A stretch of DNA of 64,000 nt, from NCBI RefSeq assembly GCF_963855985.1, contig NC_087105.1, positions 3,412,501-3,476,500 of the forward strand, written 5' to 3'. Under the pieces are notes generated by a model. It was not told the DNA's origin, searched no databases, and saw nothing but the letters and a program-made list of their open reading frames with translations. Positions 1 to 10,980 of this stretch are shown here, piece by piece. Each line of letters begins with the position of its first letter. Positions within the stretch are counted from its first letter, which is position 1. The stretch is from Ostrinia nubilalis. Lineage: Eukaryota > Arthropoda > Insecta > Lepidoptera > Crambidae. Both the position numbers and the translations under genes were made by a program.

Positions 1-1003
1 CGAATGTAAGATTCATTCATCCCATCTATCTCTACCACTAAATTTCATCAAAACGATTAAAATTTTCTGGCGTTGAGAGTCACATCTCGGTCTAAATTTT
101 AAATAACTTCGGTTCCCACCATAGGCTTACTTATAATTTATCAAAGTTACTCCAGCGTCATAAGCATGACAATATAATAGACAGAAGTTACTTTCCAATG
201 GGTATTATAATAATATTATAATACTACTGCACCTCATTCCATTGTCTGTCATAAGCCTCAAACGAAGCTCCCACAAAAGGATTGTTGTGTTCGCTTCGGC
301 TGGAATTTATTTTATGTTTTATTAAATTAAATAAATGCGTATTTCGGAACGTGCGAGTATAATCTGTATGATAATGATGATCCTTTGAATTAACAATTTG
401 TCAGTATTCTAATGTTAATTAAGTCTAGGTTCTACCTGCAAAATGTAATAAATTTCACCGTTTCCTTCGGGATTCCTACAGAAACAGGATAGGTTTTCTA
501 AACGGAGACTTATTTATTATTATGTAGGGTACCCTAACCCGTGTAAGGTAAAACATTTCAGGAAAGGAGTTACAGGGAACTTTTAGAAGAAAGGTAGAAA
601 AAACTATTTAATTTACTTGTTTGAACCAAAATATTTACTTACAATAAGAATACCACGAACTATAGTCGCTTACAAAGGGCTGTGTATAAAGCAGCTATAC
701 ATATGACATAAAAGTTTCCTTTCATAATATGCTAAGAACAAAGTAACTATTTAACTATAAGGTTACGTTTTAGTCTATCCCGCTAATTACCCTACAATTT
801 AGCATTTTATACATGAAAATTTAATGTCATCCATTCCCAAACGGGTTCCTACAGACTTAAAAATAAACAACATCAAATATAGGGTATCCTAAAATTATCA
901 CGTTAAACTGATACTAAGAGGTAGGTGCGCCAAGATGAATCGAACAAGCCTAATATTTTATGTCCATAGAAAGGTTTCTCTTTTGAGATAATATTATGAC
1001 CAA
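1..1003. other. AT-rich non-coding stretch
   Basis: No reading frame of coding quality, RNA gene or recognisable repeat end was found on either strand. Confidence 0.6.
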
Positions 1004-1208
1004 CTAGCGGCCGCCCGCGACTTCGTACGCGTGGATCCCGTTTTACCCCCTTAGGGGTAGAGTTTCGTAAAATCCTTTCTTAGCGGATGCCTACGTCATA
1101 ACATCTACCTGAATGCCAAATTTCAGTCCGATCCCTCCAGTGGTTTGGGCTGTGCGTTGATAGATCACTATGTCAGTCAGTCAGTCACCTTTGAGTTATT
1201 AATTTAGA
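1004..1208 (-). mobile_element. Short non-autonomous Helitron-like element
   Basis: Read on the minus strand, it begins TCTAAATTAATAAC after an A and ends in a GC-rich terminus (GCGGGCGGCCG) followed by CTAG and then T. This is the Helitron signature: 5' TC, 3' CTRR, insertion between A and T. The same family recurs at 21529-21737 and 49965-50187 in the other orientation, sharing the GACTGACTGAC stretch and the GGGGGTAAAACG block. It has no coding capacity and would depend on a Rep/helicase supplied elsewhere. Confidence 0.75.
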
Positions 1209-2219
1209 TTATTAGTTCATTTGGTACTAAAATCCGTCACAATTAAAAACCTCTCACTAATACCAGCATCCCTAGACATCCTAAAAGTATGCACGTATGT
1301 CGCCACCCTCGCAAATGTATGCATGAATGCAATGACCTGTCTCTTTTATACTGCCGATGTCAAAAACGCCGCCCTAAAAGGCTTTAATGGTTCTCCTTCC
1401 TGGCCCGTATTCATCTCATGTCCCCAGAATTAATTATTGGACCCTTGTTAGTGGGACTGAAAGAATGTTCATTTGCCCCGGATTTATAATGTGCCTTCTA
1501 AATAATTACGTGAGTGTGTTCTGTAATTGCGTATTTGTTTTATTGTCGGTCTGGCAACCCTTGGGGATATTGCCCCAACTTTGTATACGCTGTTCTGTTG
1601 ATTGTGAAAAATTGCGTTCGGATTGTATATGATTTGTGTGTCTACTCCTTTGTGTTTTGTGTGTTTTTGAAAAACAAAACAAAATGGTTCGTTACAACTG
1701 TTTTTGTATCCTAACTCGCTGTTCATTTATTCATTAGGTAAGTACTGCTATTTTTTTTATATTCTCCAAAAAATGTTTTGTAACGTAGGATTATTTTACT
1801 TTTTAAAATAACGTGATTGTTAATCTTAGTTAAACAAAAGAAAATCGTGCTCAAGAATCGTCTGTTTCCATTTAACTTATGCGATACAAATTTTGGTAAG
1901 CTTCTGAAACAAATCAATTGGTTTTACAAAGCTGTTGTTTTAATACAGAGTGTTCTTGTTTTTTCAATTTTAATAAATTAAGTGATTTTTTTATTAAATT
2001 AAATAATTAAAATAATTGAAGGATTTTAAAACATATAAAGAAATTGTGGCGTTTCTGTTTTTCTCGTAGTCTCGTAGCATTATTGTAGTCTGTAGTCTAC
2101 GACATCACCCGTAGCATTTAAATAAGTAATAATCTTAGTTGGCTTGCCATTTTTAGCTGTTGCTTCACCTTTGTAAAGTATAAAAGCCTACGTCATAGAG
2201 GTTTACCTAAACTTTCTAA
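1209..2219. other. Non-coding stretch
   Basis: Overlapping frames of 60-80 codons between 1221 and 1917 lie on both strands. They are cysteine- and phenylalanine-rich and show no domain or codon bias, so I treat them as chance. Nothing else was recognised. Confidence 0.55.
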
Positions 2220-2334
2220 GGCTGAGTTGCACCACCTTAATTTAACCGTGACTATAACCATAACCGGTATTTTTTTAATGGAGTTTGGACAGACTTTTGA
2301 CGTTTGTTAAAGTTAAAGTAAGATGGTGCAGCAG
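2220..2334 (+). mobile_element. Degraded PIF/Harbinger-like MITE
   Basis: It starts with GGCTGAGTTGCACCA after TAA, as in the complete copy at 27924-28041, and shares that copy's interior (GACTTTTGACGTTTG, GGTGCA). The right terminal inverted repeat has decayed to GGTGCAGCAGTGC. Confidence 0.7.
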
Positions 2335-3103
2335 TGCGATTCTATAAAACCTTTATCTAGACATCGCAACTAAATCCGCGGTGAGTTTTTGGATTAGCAT
2401 TCTAAAAACTCTGTCTTCGGCACGAATTTACTCTAGCGCTACACTTATGAGCGCGGCAGCGGGTTGAAGTAATTGATCGTGAGATTTTGTATGGGATGAC
2501 GTTTTAAGTGGCATTCTGTAAGGGAATTCCAGCCTCATTCCGAAGCAGACTTCGCACTCGAATGGGCTCCAAAATGCCCTAAATAGCTAAAATGTGCTTA
2601 TATTCATAACTATCTAAAGAATAAATAAAATCGTCTACCCTCAAATCAACAACAAATACACCCGAAATGATTAAAACTGATACGAATAGTGAACAACACC
2701 CTGTACCTTCATTTCCATCAGCTACAATTCCAATCCCATACAAAGTAAATACGGCACCCTTCTTCAGACAACTTCGATTGATTAAGTTTCATGGGTTGAA
2801 CTCGTTTTGGTCTCTTATCTTAATAACCGCTTCCGCTTCCGGTTTTACGTCTTCCGGTAACGACCGATCGTAGATTATTGTATCTGTGTTTTGAAATTTT
2901 ACGGCTTGGGGGTATTGGGTTGGTGGGTTAGGAACTCATGGCATTAATGTATTCAAAAGCTGAGTAGATATCCTTATCTTGGATCGTCAAGTTTTTATTG
3001 ATGCATGACATGCATTAATCAAAGCCATCGTTTATGAATAAGTTATTTAAACAAATTAAATATGGTACCTAATTAATGTAGTACAGAAAGAAGACAATCA
3101 CTA
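2335..3103. other. Non-coding stretch
   Basis: No gene or repeat end was recognised. A 68-codon frame at 2667-2873 has no recognisable domain. Confidence 0.5.
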
Positions 3104-3269
3104 TCACTATATAGTATAAAACAAAGTCGCTTTTCGCTGTCTCTATGTATGCTTAGATTATTAAAACTACGCAACGGATTTCGATGCGGTTTTTTAATAG
3201 ATAGAGTGATTCAAGACGAATGTTTTTAAGTATATTTAGCGCCCGTGGGAAACCTGGGCATGTCGCTAG
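3104..3269 (+). mobile_element. Non-autonomous Helitron-like element (AACTACGCAACGG family)
   Basis: It starts A|TCACTATATAG and ends GGGCATGTCGCTAG|T. The interior carries ACTACGCAACGGATTT and GATAGAGTGATTCAAGA, typical of a common lepidopteran repeat. A minus-strand remnant of the same family lies at 41690-41775. Confidence 0.65.
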
Positions 3270-3374
3270 TTATTTTAAAAAGGATGGTACTGGGTGCAAC
3301 TAGTGTAACTGAGTAGACCTTGGTAGAAGCTAATATTAAATCGCCTTGTCTTGATTTGAACCGGTAATATGAGC

Positions 3375-3543
3375 TCTACTAATATTTTAAATGCGAAAGT
3401 TTGGATGTCTGGATGGATATATGTTTGTTACTCTTTCACGCAAAAACTACTGAACTCTTTCACGCAATAACATATAGGCTATAATTTATGACGGTCTGTG
3501 ACAAACTAAATATCATGCGCGTGAAAACGCGGGCAAAAGCTAG
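3375..3543 (+). mobile_element. Non-autonomous Helitron-like element (GCGAAAGTTTGGATG family)
   Basis: It starts TCTACTAATATT and ends CGCGGGCAAAAGCTAG|T. The interior has the family's TTACTCTTTCACGCAAAA block and CATATAGGCTATAATTTATG. Related copies lie at 6750-6963 (plus), 19334-19756 (minus) and 28745-28928 (minus). This copy has an internal deletion compared with 6750-6963. Confidence 0.7.
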
Positions 3544-4553
3544 TATGAAACTAAACGTAAGAAAAAAAATCAGATTTATCTCTACAAAGAAGACATAAAA
3601 ATGAGTTTTGATCATCGCATTTAAAAAACCTTTAATATTTTTTCTGAGCGTAGGTATTTTTACTAAAAATACACCTCACCAATGCACAGGGCCCTATTCT
3701 TTGTCGTATCTAATGCCGCTATTTAATACCTCATATTGGGTTAATCCCCCAATATATCAAGCGGACCTCCCGATAAAGAAAAAGCCTACTCCATAATGGG
3801 GTATCAATGGCGCCCATTTATATTATCAGAGTATAGAGAACCATGGAATATAGACTCCTTCTTCTATGGCATAGATAGTAACGTTGAGATTACAACCCAT
3901 TGTAGGCATAATGTTAATTAAAAATGTAATTTAATTAAATAAACTGTCCTAAGCAGCTAATTAGATATGTGATTTTAAGGCTTTGGAGCCAGTTTTTGTT
4001 TTACCTAAATGAGAGGATTTCAAGGGCTTTAAGAACGTACTTTACTTGTAAAATTAGTCGAAGAAAGGTTTTAGATTGTCAACTCTCTTGGTACGTTGTC
4101 AACATTTAGCTCGACTGTGAGTAAAATAAAATTTGCACCACCACACACCACAGTAGCTCATAAAAATATGAAACAAAGTAAAATTTTATTCATTCATATC
4201 AACATGAAATGAAAATTATAGATTCACATTACATTCTTCAATGGTTTTAAGCAATGTTTTAATTAAGTTTACAAAACTTTCTTTGAATTTATCAAATTCA
4301 CCAGTTCGATCTACTCTTGAGAAAAGATTTATACTTGAAAGTTGTTTCACATTAGGAACCTCAAGCGCGGTGTCTATTGAACAAACTTGTCTGCACCATC
4401 GTCCTAATAATGGTCTGTCCTGCCCTTGACTTGTATGTTTATCAATCAACTCGGTTGATTACTAGCGATCGCAGAAATGTATGGATTGATGGATTGACTT
4501 GAGACGGATCGGTCTCAGATGTGAAAACGGAGTTTGCAACACTTTTGAGTATA
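3544..4553. other. Non-coding stretch
   Basis: No coding frame or repeat terminus was recognised. The 77-codon minus frame at 4216-4449 has no domain and is overlapped by an antisense frame of similar length. Confidence 0.5.
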
Positions 4554-4656
4554 CAGGGTGACTTTGAAATCGTTGGCATCCTTTTAAAATAAGACTATAT
4601 GATACATAGTGCATTCCCTCAATATGAGACAAATCCAATGAGATTTTTATTATGTA

Positions 4657-4834
4657 CTAGCTGACCCGGCGAACTTCGTACCGCCTTAGCGTAGAGATTT
4701 TCTTTATATTTTTTTCCGTAAAAACCTTGTACAGAGTATTAGAAAACTACAAAAAAAAATCAGCCAAATCGGTCAAGCCGTTTTCATGTTATGTCGTGAC
4801 AACGGAAAACGGGTTTCATTTATATATATATAGA
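4657..4834 (-). mobile_element. Helitron-like element nested in the mariner-like MITE
   Basis: On the plus strand it reads A|CTAGCTGACCCGGCGAAC at one side and TATATATAGA|T at the other, so on the minus strand it runs TC...CTAG between A and T. Comparison with the uninterrupted MITE at 60520-60929 shows an insertion into the AT-rich interior. Confidence 0.75.
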
Positions 4835-5482
4835 TTTGTATTAGTGTGCTTATAAAGAGTTTAAAACTATTCTACAGTCAACAGCACATCAGCCAATACA
4901 TTTTGTTGCAAAATAATACTAAATACATGGAAATAAGATGCCACGGTATTAAGCTTGATATGCTGTCGTCTGTACAAGATTTTAAATATTGAAATTTTAA
5001 CTCATTGGATTTGTCTCTTAATTGCGGAATGTACAGTCGCGGAATGAAAAGGTTCGTCAGTTTTCAAATTGATTCCTTCAACGAATCGCGAGCACATATT
5101 ACCTTTTGAAACTATGTTACAGAATAATCTCGAGTTAGAGAAAATAATCTTTAACTGTTCGTCAGTAAAGTTCAAAATTATTCAGATCAAAGTTGTTTGA
5201 CGATTTATCTTGTCAAGATTATTATGATTGATAAACTAAAACCTTCTTGTTGGTTCAACCTGCCATTATTATTTCTATTAAATAAAAAAAAACTACATTT
5301 TGTAACATTGCATGGGATAGAAAATTATTCGCTGGGTGCGAAGTACTAGGTGGGGGGGACATAATCTATCGCAGCGCTCATGGTGGTCAAAAGTAGAAAT
5401 AATGTTAGCTCTGTCATCAGATGTATCTGTCAATGGCAAAGCGATTCTACATAATACATTTTAATATCATTAATTAATCGCA

Positions 5483-5605
5483 TGAAAAGGGTCCTACTGG
5501 GAACTTAAATAAAAGAGTGGACTGTATTTCGATAGGGCTGTTTTAATAGCCGTTTACAATTTGGAAATAACTAAACTATACAACGTGGTAGTACAAAAAT
5601 GAGTC
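5483..5605. repeat. Dispersed block shared with 31851-31985
   Basis: The block (plus-strand landmarks GTCCTACTGG, AAAGAGTGGACTGTATTTC, AGCCGTTTACAATT) recurs at 31851-31985. On the minus strand, both copies run from the last codons of an open frame (Tyr-Xaa-His-Val-Xaa-stop) into a shared 3' region. That suggests both loci descend from the 3' end of one gene or transposon. The family is not identified. Confidence 0.7.
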
Positions 5606-5805
5606 ACAGTAGTTGTTGTGCACAGATGTTTGCCTTATGATGAGAGCGTGAATTATTGAACTCTGCCCTTGTTTTGTTCTTAATTCTTCTACATCTCGGA
5701 CTTGTCCAGCCAATACCAACAACTTTCCTTTAAATACGGTTTGTGGTTGGAATTTGATATTGTAACTCTCACAAACCCGGTCTTCAAAACGATACTCATT
5801 TCGAT
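5576..5805 (-). pseudogene. Unidentified 75-codon open frame with exon-like borders
   Basis: On the minus strand a stop-free frame of 75 codons runs from 5805 to a TAG at 5576. It contains the segment YRFEDRVCESYNIKF and, later, KLLVLAGQVRDVEELRTKQG. It is preceded by TCGTTTTCAG, a good splice acceptor. About 175 bp upstream there is an AATGAG|GTAAGT donor (junction at 5980/5981). The frame joined at that donor contains a stop in the phase needed for this long frame. The phase that stays open across the junction stops after 39 codons. I do not recognise the protein. It may be a captured exon or chance. Confidence 0.35.
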
Positions 5806-6398
5806 CTGAAAACGATATTTAATTTATTACTAGCGATACAGAAACATTTAAATATATTTACTGTTATATAATGAAACCGTTAAAGAAGCTTTTTCTTTTT
5901 GTTTTACTGTAAAACTACAACTATAAATGAAGTAAACAAACCCTGACACAATCAAAATTAAACACACTTTTTGGACTTACCTCATTTGATTTGAATGACC
6001 AAAATGATTTCAAAACCTTTTTTCCACCCAAATCGTGGTATCACAACAATTTATTAGTTGAAAATATTTGTTATTTTTTCATTTCGATATTTTTTCACAA
6101 ATATACGACCTAAATGTCAATGTGACAGAGCCCACAAAGTTGTGGACGCTAGTTGGCGCTGTAATCGTGCACGGAGCCAATACAATCAAAACCTTATTCG
6201 TTAGCAAACGTCATATTTATTTAAATGTTAGCAGCACTGTTTCTTGCACTGTTATGTTGGCAGGTTTGACTCTTACAGTACCTAGTGCAAGCAAAAACCG
6301 ACACTAAGGTGACGAACCTTTTCATTCCGCGACTGTACTTATGTATCATGAGTAGAGTCTTATTTTAAAAGGATGCCAACGATTTCAAAGTCACCCTG

Positions 6399-6749
6399 TA
6401 TAATCGCAATTGTTTTAATAACCATTAGCTGGAGTGAAGCCTATCTACTTTAAGTCTCTAGATGTAGGTTTTCTTGTTTTTTCTTTTAGTTAAATATTGG
6501 AATTAATACCTTCTTCTTATTTGTTTCGCTCTTGGCAGAGCGTTCGTGGTCACGTTGAGACGTTTTCACATCGATTGTAATAATAATACCTTATCAAAAG
6601 AGAATACCTAAATTACGTGACATAAACGTTTTTGTGCTTGTACAGACTTTACCTATATACGAACCTTATTTTTAGTACTTGAATAAGTACGATTCTGCAT
6701 TCAAAATGTCTGACTCGTGTCGACTGACCTGCTGCATCCTATCCTATTA
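6399..6749. other. Non-coding stretch
   Basis: No gene or repeat terminus was recognised between the TIR element and the next Helitron-like copy. Confidence 0.5.
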
Positions 6750-6963
6750 TCCTACTAATATTATAAAGGCGAAAGTTTGGAAGTCTGGATGTCTGGATGT
6801 TTGGATGTCTGGATGTTTGTTACTCTTTCACGCAAAAACTACTGAAAGGATTTTGTTGAAACTTTACAGTATTATTGTTTGTAACCCAGATCAACATAGG
6901 CTATAATTTATGCCGATCTGTGACACTAAATTTCACGCGGGTGAAGCCGCGGGCAAAAGCTAG
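6750..6963 (+). mobile_element. Non-autonomous Helitron-like element (GCGAAAGTTTGG family)
   Basis: It starts near TCCTACTAATATTATAAAGG and ends CGCGGGCAAAAGCTAG|T. Just before the end, GCGGGTGAAGCCGC can form a 4-bp GCGG/CCGC stem, the usual Helitron 3' hairpin position. A run of GGATGTCTGGATGTTT units has expanded near the 5' end. Confidence 0.75.
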
Positions 6964-7023
6964 TTCATAATAAAATAAATTAAATATGTATTAATGAATA
7001 ATTTATTGGTGGACAGTCAATCA

Positions 7024-7128
7024 GGGAAGGCGCTGGATGATAGTCGCTACCAACCGTGTGATGTGGATTGGGGGAGGCCTACGTTCCGCAGTGGACGTCC
7101 TGTGGCTGAAATGATGATAATGATGAAT
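7024..7128 (+). mobile_element. RTE-clade LINE 3' tail, 5'-truncated
   Basis: GGGGGAGGCCTACGTTC...CAGTGGACGTCCTGTGGCTGA matches the 3' end of the RTE-type elements elsewhere in the window and ends in a GATGATAATGATGA tail. Only the last few dozen codons of the element remain and the frame is broken. Confidence 0.7.
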
Positions 7129-8190
7129 ATTTTTTATTTCTTCACTTAATATACGTAATCGGGGTGGATTTAATTCTGTTGCAACTTAAAACATTTTCCA
7201 AGCAATGAACATGACATTTTAGTTACCCTCACAATTGTCAACCTGCGCACGTATTAAAACTTCGAGTTTGCAGCAGTTTTTTCCGAAAGATTCAGTGGGA
7301 TTGTGTCAGGGACGGATCTATAGTTGTAAAGATTTGCCAACTTTATAAACACTTTTACAAAGTTATTCTTGTGTAGTCTTTGCGGCTGTGATTATGGAAA
7401 TAAGGGATAATCGAAATACGTCTTAAAAGCAATAGACATGTGAATTCAAATTCTTGTTTATACAGTGTCAGGTTTTGACATTTCAGCATTTTGATTGAGG
7501 ATTTCTTTCCTGTAAAAATTGTGTTATAAAATTCCGCTCAAAATTACGGTACATAGAAAAACATTTTTATTGATACTTTTCAATAGGTAGATACTTTACT
7601 TTCAATAGGTACGAGCATGTAAAACAGTTTCCCGGGCCATATTTCATCTAAATCGATTCAGTGATTGAAGCATGAAAAGTTACTACTAGTTTTGATGTTT
7701 AGTTATAAAGTTCGTTCTACGTATATGTATATGCGTTAGCAGTCTTTAGTAAAGAGACATCATAATATAAACAAGAGTACCATACAGGTGTGAAATATTT
7801 CATTTCTTTTTCAACAACTCCGGGCTAAAAACTTTTACGAAGACATAACTCCTCATCATCCATCTTCCAAGATGAATGCGGTCAAAAAGCCTAAACATTT
7901 TCCGCATAAAACACAATATCTTATTCTATTATATCGGCCTGTATAGGAAAACTCGAGTGAGTCGTTGTTTCATATGCAAATACTGCGCTGTGCATGCAAA
8001 TTCGCTGGCTGTTATATTTTTGTTACGTGACGGCTCGTTTTTGGCGTAACTATACACTTAACTTTTTCGATTTTCTCTACATTAAAATTTGTTGTTAACG
8101 CCAATAGACGTTAATAATTTCGTACAGATAGCAGGCAGCAGCTAATCACTGTGATATCTTTTGTAGTCATAGTAGATGCAATTTTAATAT
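7129..8190. other. Non-coding stretch
   Basis: Nothing recognised beyond AT-rich sequence. Confidence 0.5.
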
Positions 8191-8325
8191 CTTCATCATT
8201 ATCATTTTAGCCATAGGACGTCCACTGCTGAACATAGGCCTCCCCCAATGATTTCCATGTTGACCGATTGGTAGCGGCCTGCGTCCAGCGCCTTCCTGCT
8301 ACCTTTATGATGTCGTCGGTCCACG
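8191..8325 (-). mobile_element. RTE-clade LINE 3' tail, 5'-truncated
   Basis: The minus strand encodes WTDDIIKVAGRRWTQAATNR and then SLGEAYVQQWTSYG, the extreme C-terminus typical of insect RTE endonuclease/reverse transcriptases. It is followed by a short 3' tail of ATGATGAAG units. The upstream polymerase is missing, as expected after incomplete reverse transcription. Confidence 0.85.
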
Positions 8326-8878
8326 GTAATATTGTACTAGTAAATAAGGGCATAAATATGATAAAAATTACTAAAACGTATACTGAATAAACTTTCTCAG
8401 TAAGCCCACTGATTTTAAGCAAGTTTGGTGAAATGTTATTCGGACAATTTGCAAGATTGCCAAAGCCTACTAACGAAGTTATTTCTATTATTAATTATTA
8501 ATACTATGAAATAAATAGTATTTATCCATTAACAATAAATCCTGTACAATTAGAAATGTTCAGGAAGATATCCTTATTAAGTAGGTCCCGCTGTGTTTTC
8601 GTTTTATTATTCATGCCAAAGATACTCGTGTAATTTATGATAACTAATTTTTCCCATCCCACTTGAAGCAAAATTCGCAGAATAAATGATGGCTAAAATA
8701 ACCATAAGCCACGATTTGAATATTGCGGGAAATAGGTACTTAAGTAATGTAAGGCTGAGCCCACATAGAAACATCCCGTTTTTTGTAGGATCCCGTTTAG
8801 TACGAGTAGTACACATTTTTATGGTAACGTTCACACGACGGGATGGGTTTGCAGTGCGCTTAACACGAGTTTACGTTA
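8326..8878. other. Non-coding stretch
   Basis: Two opposed frames of 75-93 codons overlap between 8607 and 8967. They have no recognisable domain and partly cover the palindromic MITE that follows, so neither is called. Confidence 0.5.
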
Positions 8879-9239
8879 GGCTGGTTTTAGTGTCACGCGG
8901 ACCGTCCGGTGCGGACCCGCTCCGCTCGGCTATTCTGTATGAACTTCTAGGGAGCGTTTTAGAGTAATGCGGTTCGGAGGAACCGCTCCGCTCCCTAGCA
9001 GTTCATACAGACCGCACTGACAGTCCGCGTGACACTAAAGCCCAGAACAGACGGTGAAACGCAACTGCAACGAAACTGAAACTTTCTGAAACTGAATCTG
9101 AAAGTTTCAAACTGGTCGCGTCATGTGTGGTCTCTCAATAGACGCTATGGCAGAAACTTAGATGCAACTCAAAAGTAACTAGCAGTTGCAGTTTCGTTGC
9201 AGTTGCGTTTCACCGTCTGTACTGGGCCTTAAACCAGCC
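8879..9239. mobile_element. Palindromic MITE carrying a nested MITE
   Basis: The left end is GGCTGGTTTTAGTGTCACGC. The right end is GCGTGACACTAAA, then the insertion, then ACCAGCC. The interior folds back on itself (GAACTTCTAGGGAGCG against CGCTCCCTAGCAGTTC). The inner element at 9040-9228 splits the right terminus a few bases from the end. No clear target duplication was seen for the outer element. Confidence 0.7.
9040..9228. mobile_element. Harbinger-like MITE nested in a MITE
   Basis: The inverted repeats of about 35 bp start GCCCAGAACAGACGGTGAAA on the left and GGCCCAGTACAGACGGTGAA on the right (reverse complement). Both contain ACGCAACTGCAACGAAACTG. TAA(A) flanks both sides, fitting the 3-bp TWA duplication of PIF/Harbinger. 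The interior is non-coding. Confidence 0.75.
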
Positions 9240-10468
9240 AGGGGTGCTCGCTAGCGAGTACGTCAAAAAAATCTATAAAGATTTTAGTTCTTGAAAGTAG
9301 CCGCTAGAGCTAGTAAAACCGATCCGTTCGAATTTGGAAAACGAATTTCAAAGACACATGTTTGTTCACATGACAGTCCAGTTTTGCGGGACCCACTAAT
9401 GCAGGAACTGGATTGCCGTGCCGTTATCTAAATACCGGGTGTCCGAATATACGAGGTACCTACTGCTATGAATAATAAGTGAGAGAAACACAAATGGTTA
9501 CTATTGTATAACAGATTCAATGATAAAATCTATACAAATAAATTGAGGTGGAGGAAAACACTATAAGCTATGATTGCTTTTGGTGTAGGTTGGGTTAATT
9601 CCTATCATGACTGTTTAAACCTTAAAATTTCAATCAACTTCAATAAAAAGTTAAATAGTTTTGACCAACACGGTTTTGTTTGTATTCATTCTAGCAAAAT
9701 CTAAATTTTCCAGTAATAAAATTTTGCAAAAAGTTAAATTCTAAGATAACAATTTTCGAATGTTTATTGCCTGTAGGTAAACTACAAACTTTTTTGATTT
9801 TCTGATTTAAATACTCGTAAAAGTGGGCTATACTCATAAAATTCGCTAATTGCTAAAATACCAAATCATAAGGAATCGTGTACCCTAAGCCTTAGATGGT
9901 AAATAAATTGTGTGGGCAAATCCTTAAGTGTTTTTATGTAAAACGAAATCTCTTATGTTTTCCCGTCAATTAATATAAGTAGGCTGGTCATTATAAATGG
10001 CTATTATTTATTACTTATTGTATTGACTAAACCTCTGGGATACACGAGTAGCTTTAGGAAATTCTTAGTAGCGATTACCTAGAAAGATCAATATACATAT
10101 TTTATGAATATACATCACCTACTACGATATCGCGAACCTCTACTAACAATCTAACAGATTTTACATTCATGTTTAGAAAATGTATTTAAAAACATGAAAC
10201 ACTTGAAATCTAAATAACTTTATTTTGCAATTTAGCATTTTTCTCAAGAAGTTCATACATAGACTATGTTGGCGAAAAACCAATGTAAGTATTTAAATGT
10301 AAGTACGCTTAACAAAGACTGAAAAAAGCGCTTCAAGCGTATATTATAATTTTCCATTCACATAACGATCGCTACATATCCCAATCCTTTGTCCCCATTC
10401 GACGTGGATTATTAATTATCGGGCGGCCACCTAAACAACGGGCTGACTTATCAACAGCCCGCAGCTAC
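9240..10468. other. Non-coding stretch
   Basis: AT-rich, with no coding frame or recognised repeat end. Confidence 0.5.
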
Positions 10469-10980
10469 GGGCTATTCGGACCTCGTGACCCGTGCAGTTC
10501 ACCTTTGGGGTGACATCTGACGTGTTTATTTTTAACACTAGGGTAGTCTAGCCGACCTGGCATAGAGTATGCAGGTGTAGAGCCGTCGTTTAGGTAAAAT
10601 ATGTAAGTACGCGGCTATTCGGACCTCGTAACCCATACAGTTCACCTTTGGAGTGACGTCTGACGTGATTACCTTTAACACTAGGGTAGTCTAGCCGAGC
10701 TGGCATAGAGTAGGCACTGTAGAGCCGTCGTTTAGGTAAAATATGTCATTACGCGGCTATTCGGACCTCGTGACCCGTGCTGTTCACCTTTGGGGTGACA
10801 TCTGACGTGATTACCTTTAACACTAGGGTAGTCTAGCCGACCTGGCATAGAGTAAGCAGGTGTAGAGCCGTCGTTTAGGTAAAATATGCAAGTATACATT
10901 ATTATACTATTGTCTATAACGCGGCTATTTGGACCTCGTGACCAGTGCAGTTGAACTTTGGGGTGACGTCTGATGTGAAG
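10469..10980 (+). repeat. 142-bp tandem repeat, about 3.4 copies
   Basis: Units start GCGGCTATTCGGACCTCG at 10469 (GGGCTATTC variant), 10611, 10753 and 10921. The first two periods are exactly 142 bp. The last is 168 bp because AT-rich bases are inserted before it. Shared landmarks are GGGGTGACATCTGACGTG, CTAGGGTAGTCTAGCCGA and GAGCCGTCGTTTAGGT. The fourth unit is truncated. A 144-codon minus frame over 10732-11166 follows from the repeat and is not regarded as a gene. Confidence 0.9.

Larger units (their letters stand above)
5034..6335. mobile_element. 1.3-kb TIR element (mariner-sized) nested in another TIR element
   Basis: The termini are a 26-bp perfect inverted repeat starting CAGTCGCGGAATGAAAAG, bounded by TA on both sides (5032-5033 and 6336-6337). 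TA duplication and a length of about 1.3 kb are both typical of full mariner elements, but no mariner transposase frame is visible. The interior instead holds a possible spliced minus-strand reading frame (5576-5805) and a 120-bp block shared with 31851-31985. It therefore may be a non-autonomous element that has acquired foreign sequence. Confidence 0.8.
4554..6398. mobile_element. Tc1/mariner-like TIR element with two nested insertions
   Basis: The ends read TA|CAGGGTGACTTTGAAATC and its reverse complement, ending CACCCTG|TA. The inverted repeat is identical for about 45 bp and then imperfect. TA flanks both ends, the target duplication of the Tc1/mariner superfamily. The short complete relative at 60520-60929 gives the uninterrupted layout. 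By comparison, this copy was interrupted by a Helitron-like element (4657-4834) and by a second TIR element (5034-6335). Without those two it would be about 365 bp, a MITE. A third, one-ended fragment is at 26205-26299. Confidence 0.8.

Noticed and set aside
1221..1726. Overlapping small frames on both strands
   Set aside because: No domain, no consistent coding strand and no splice context.
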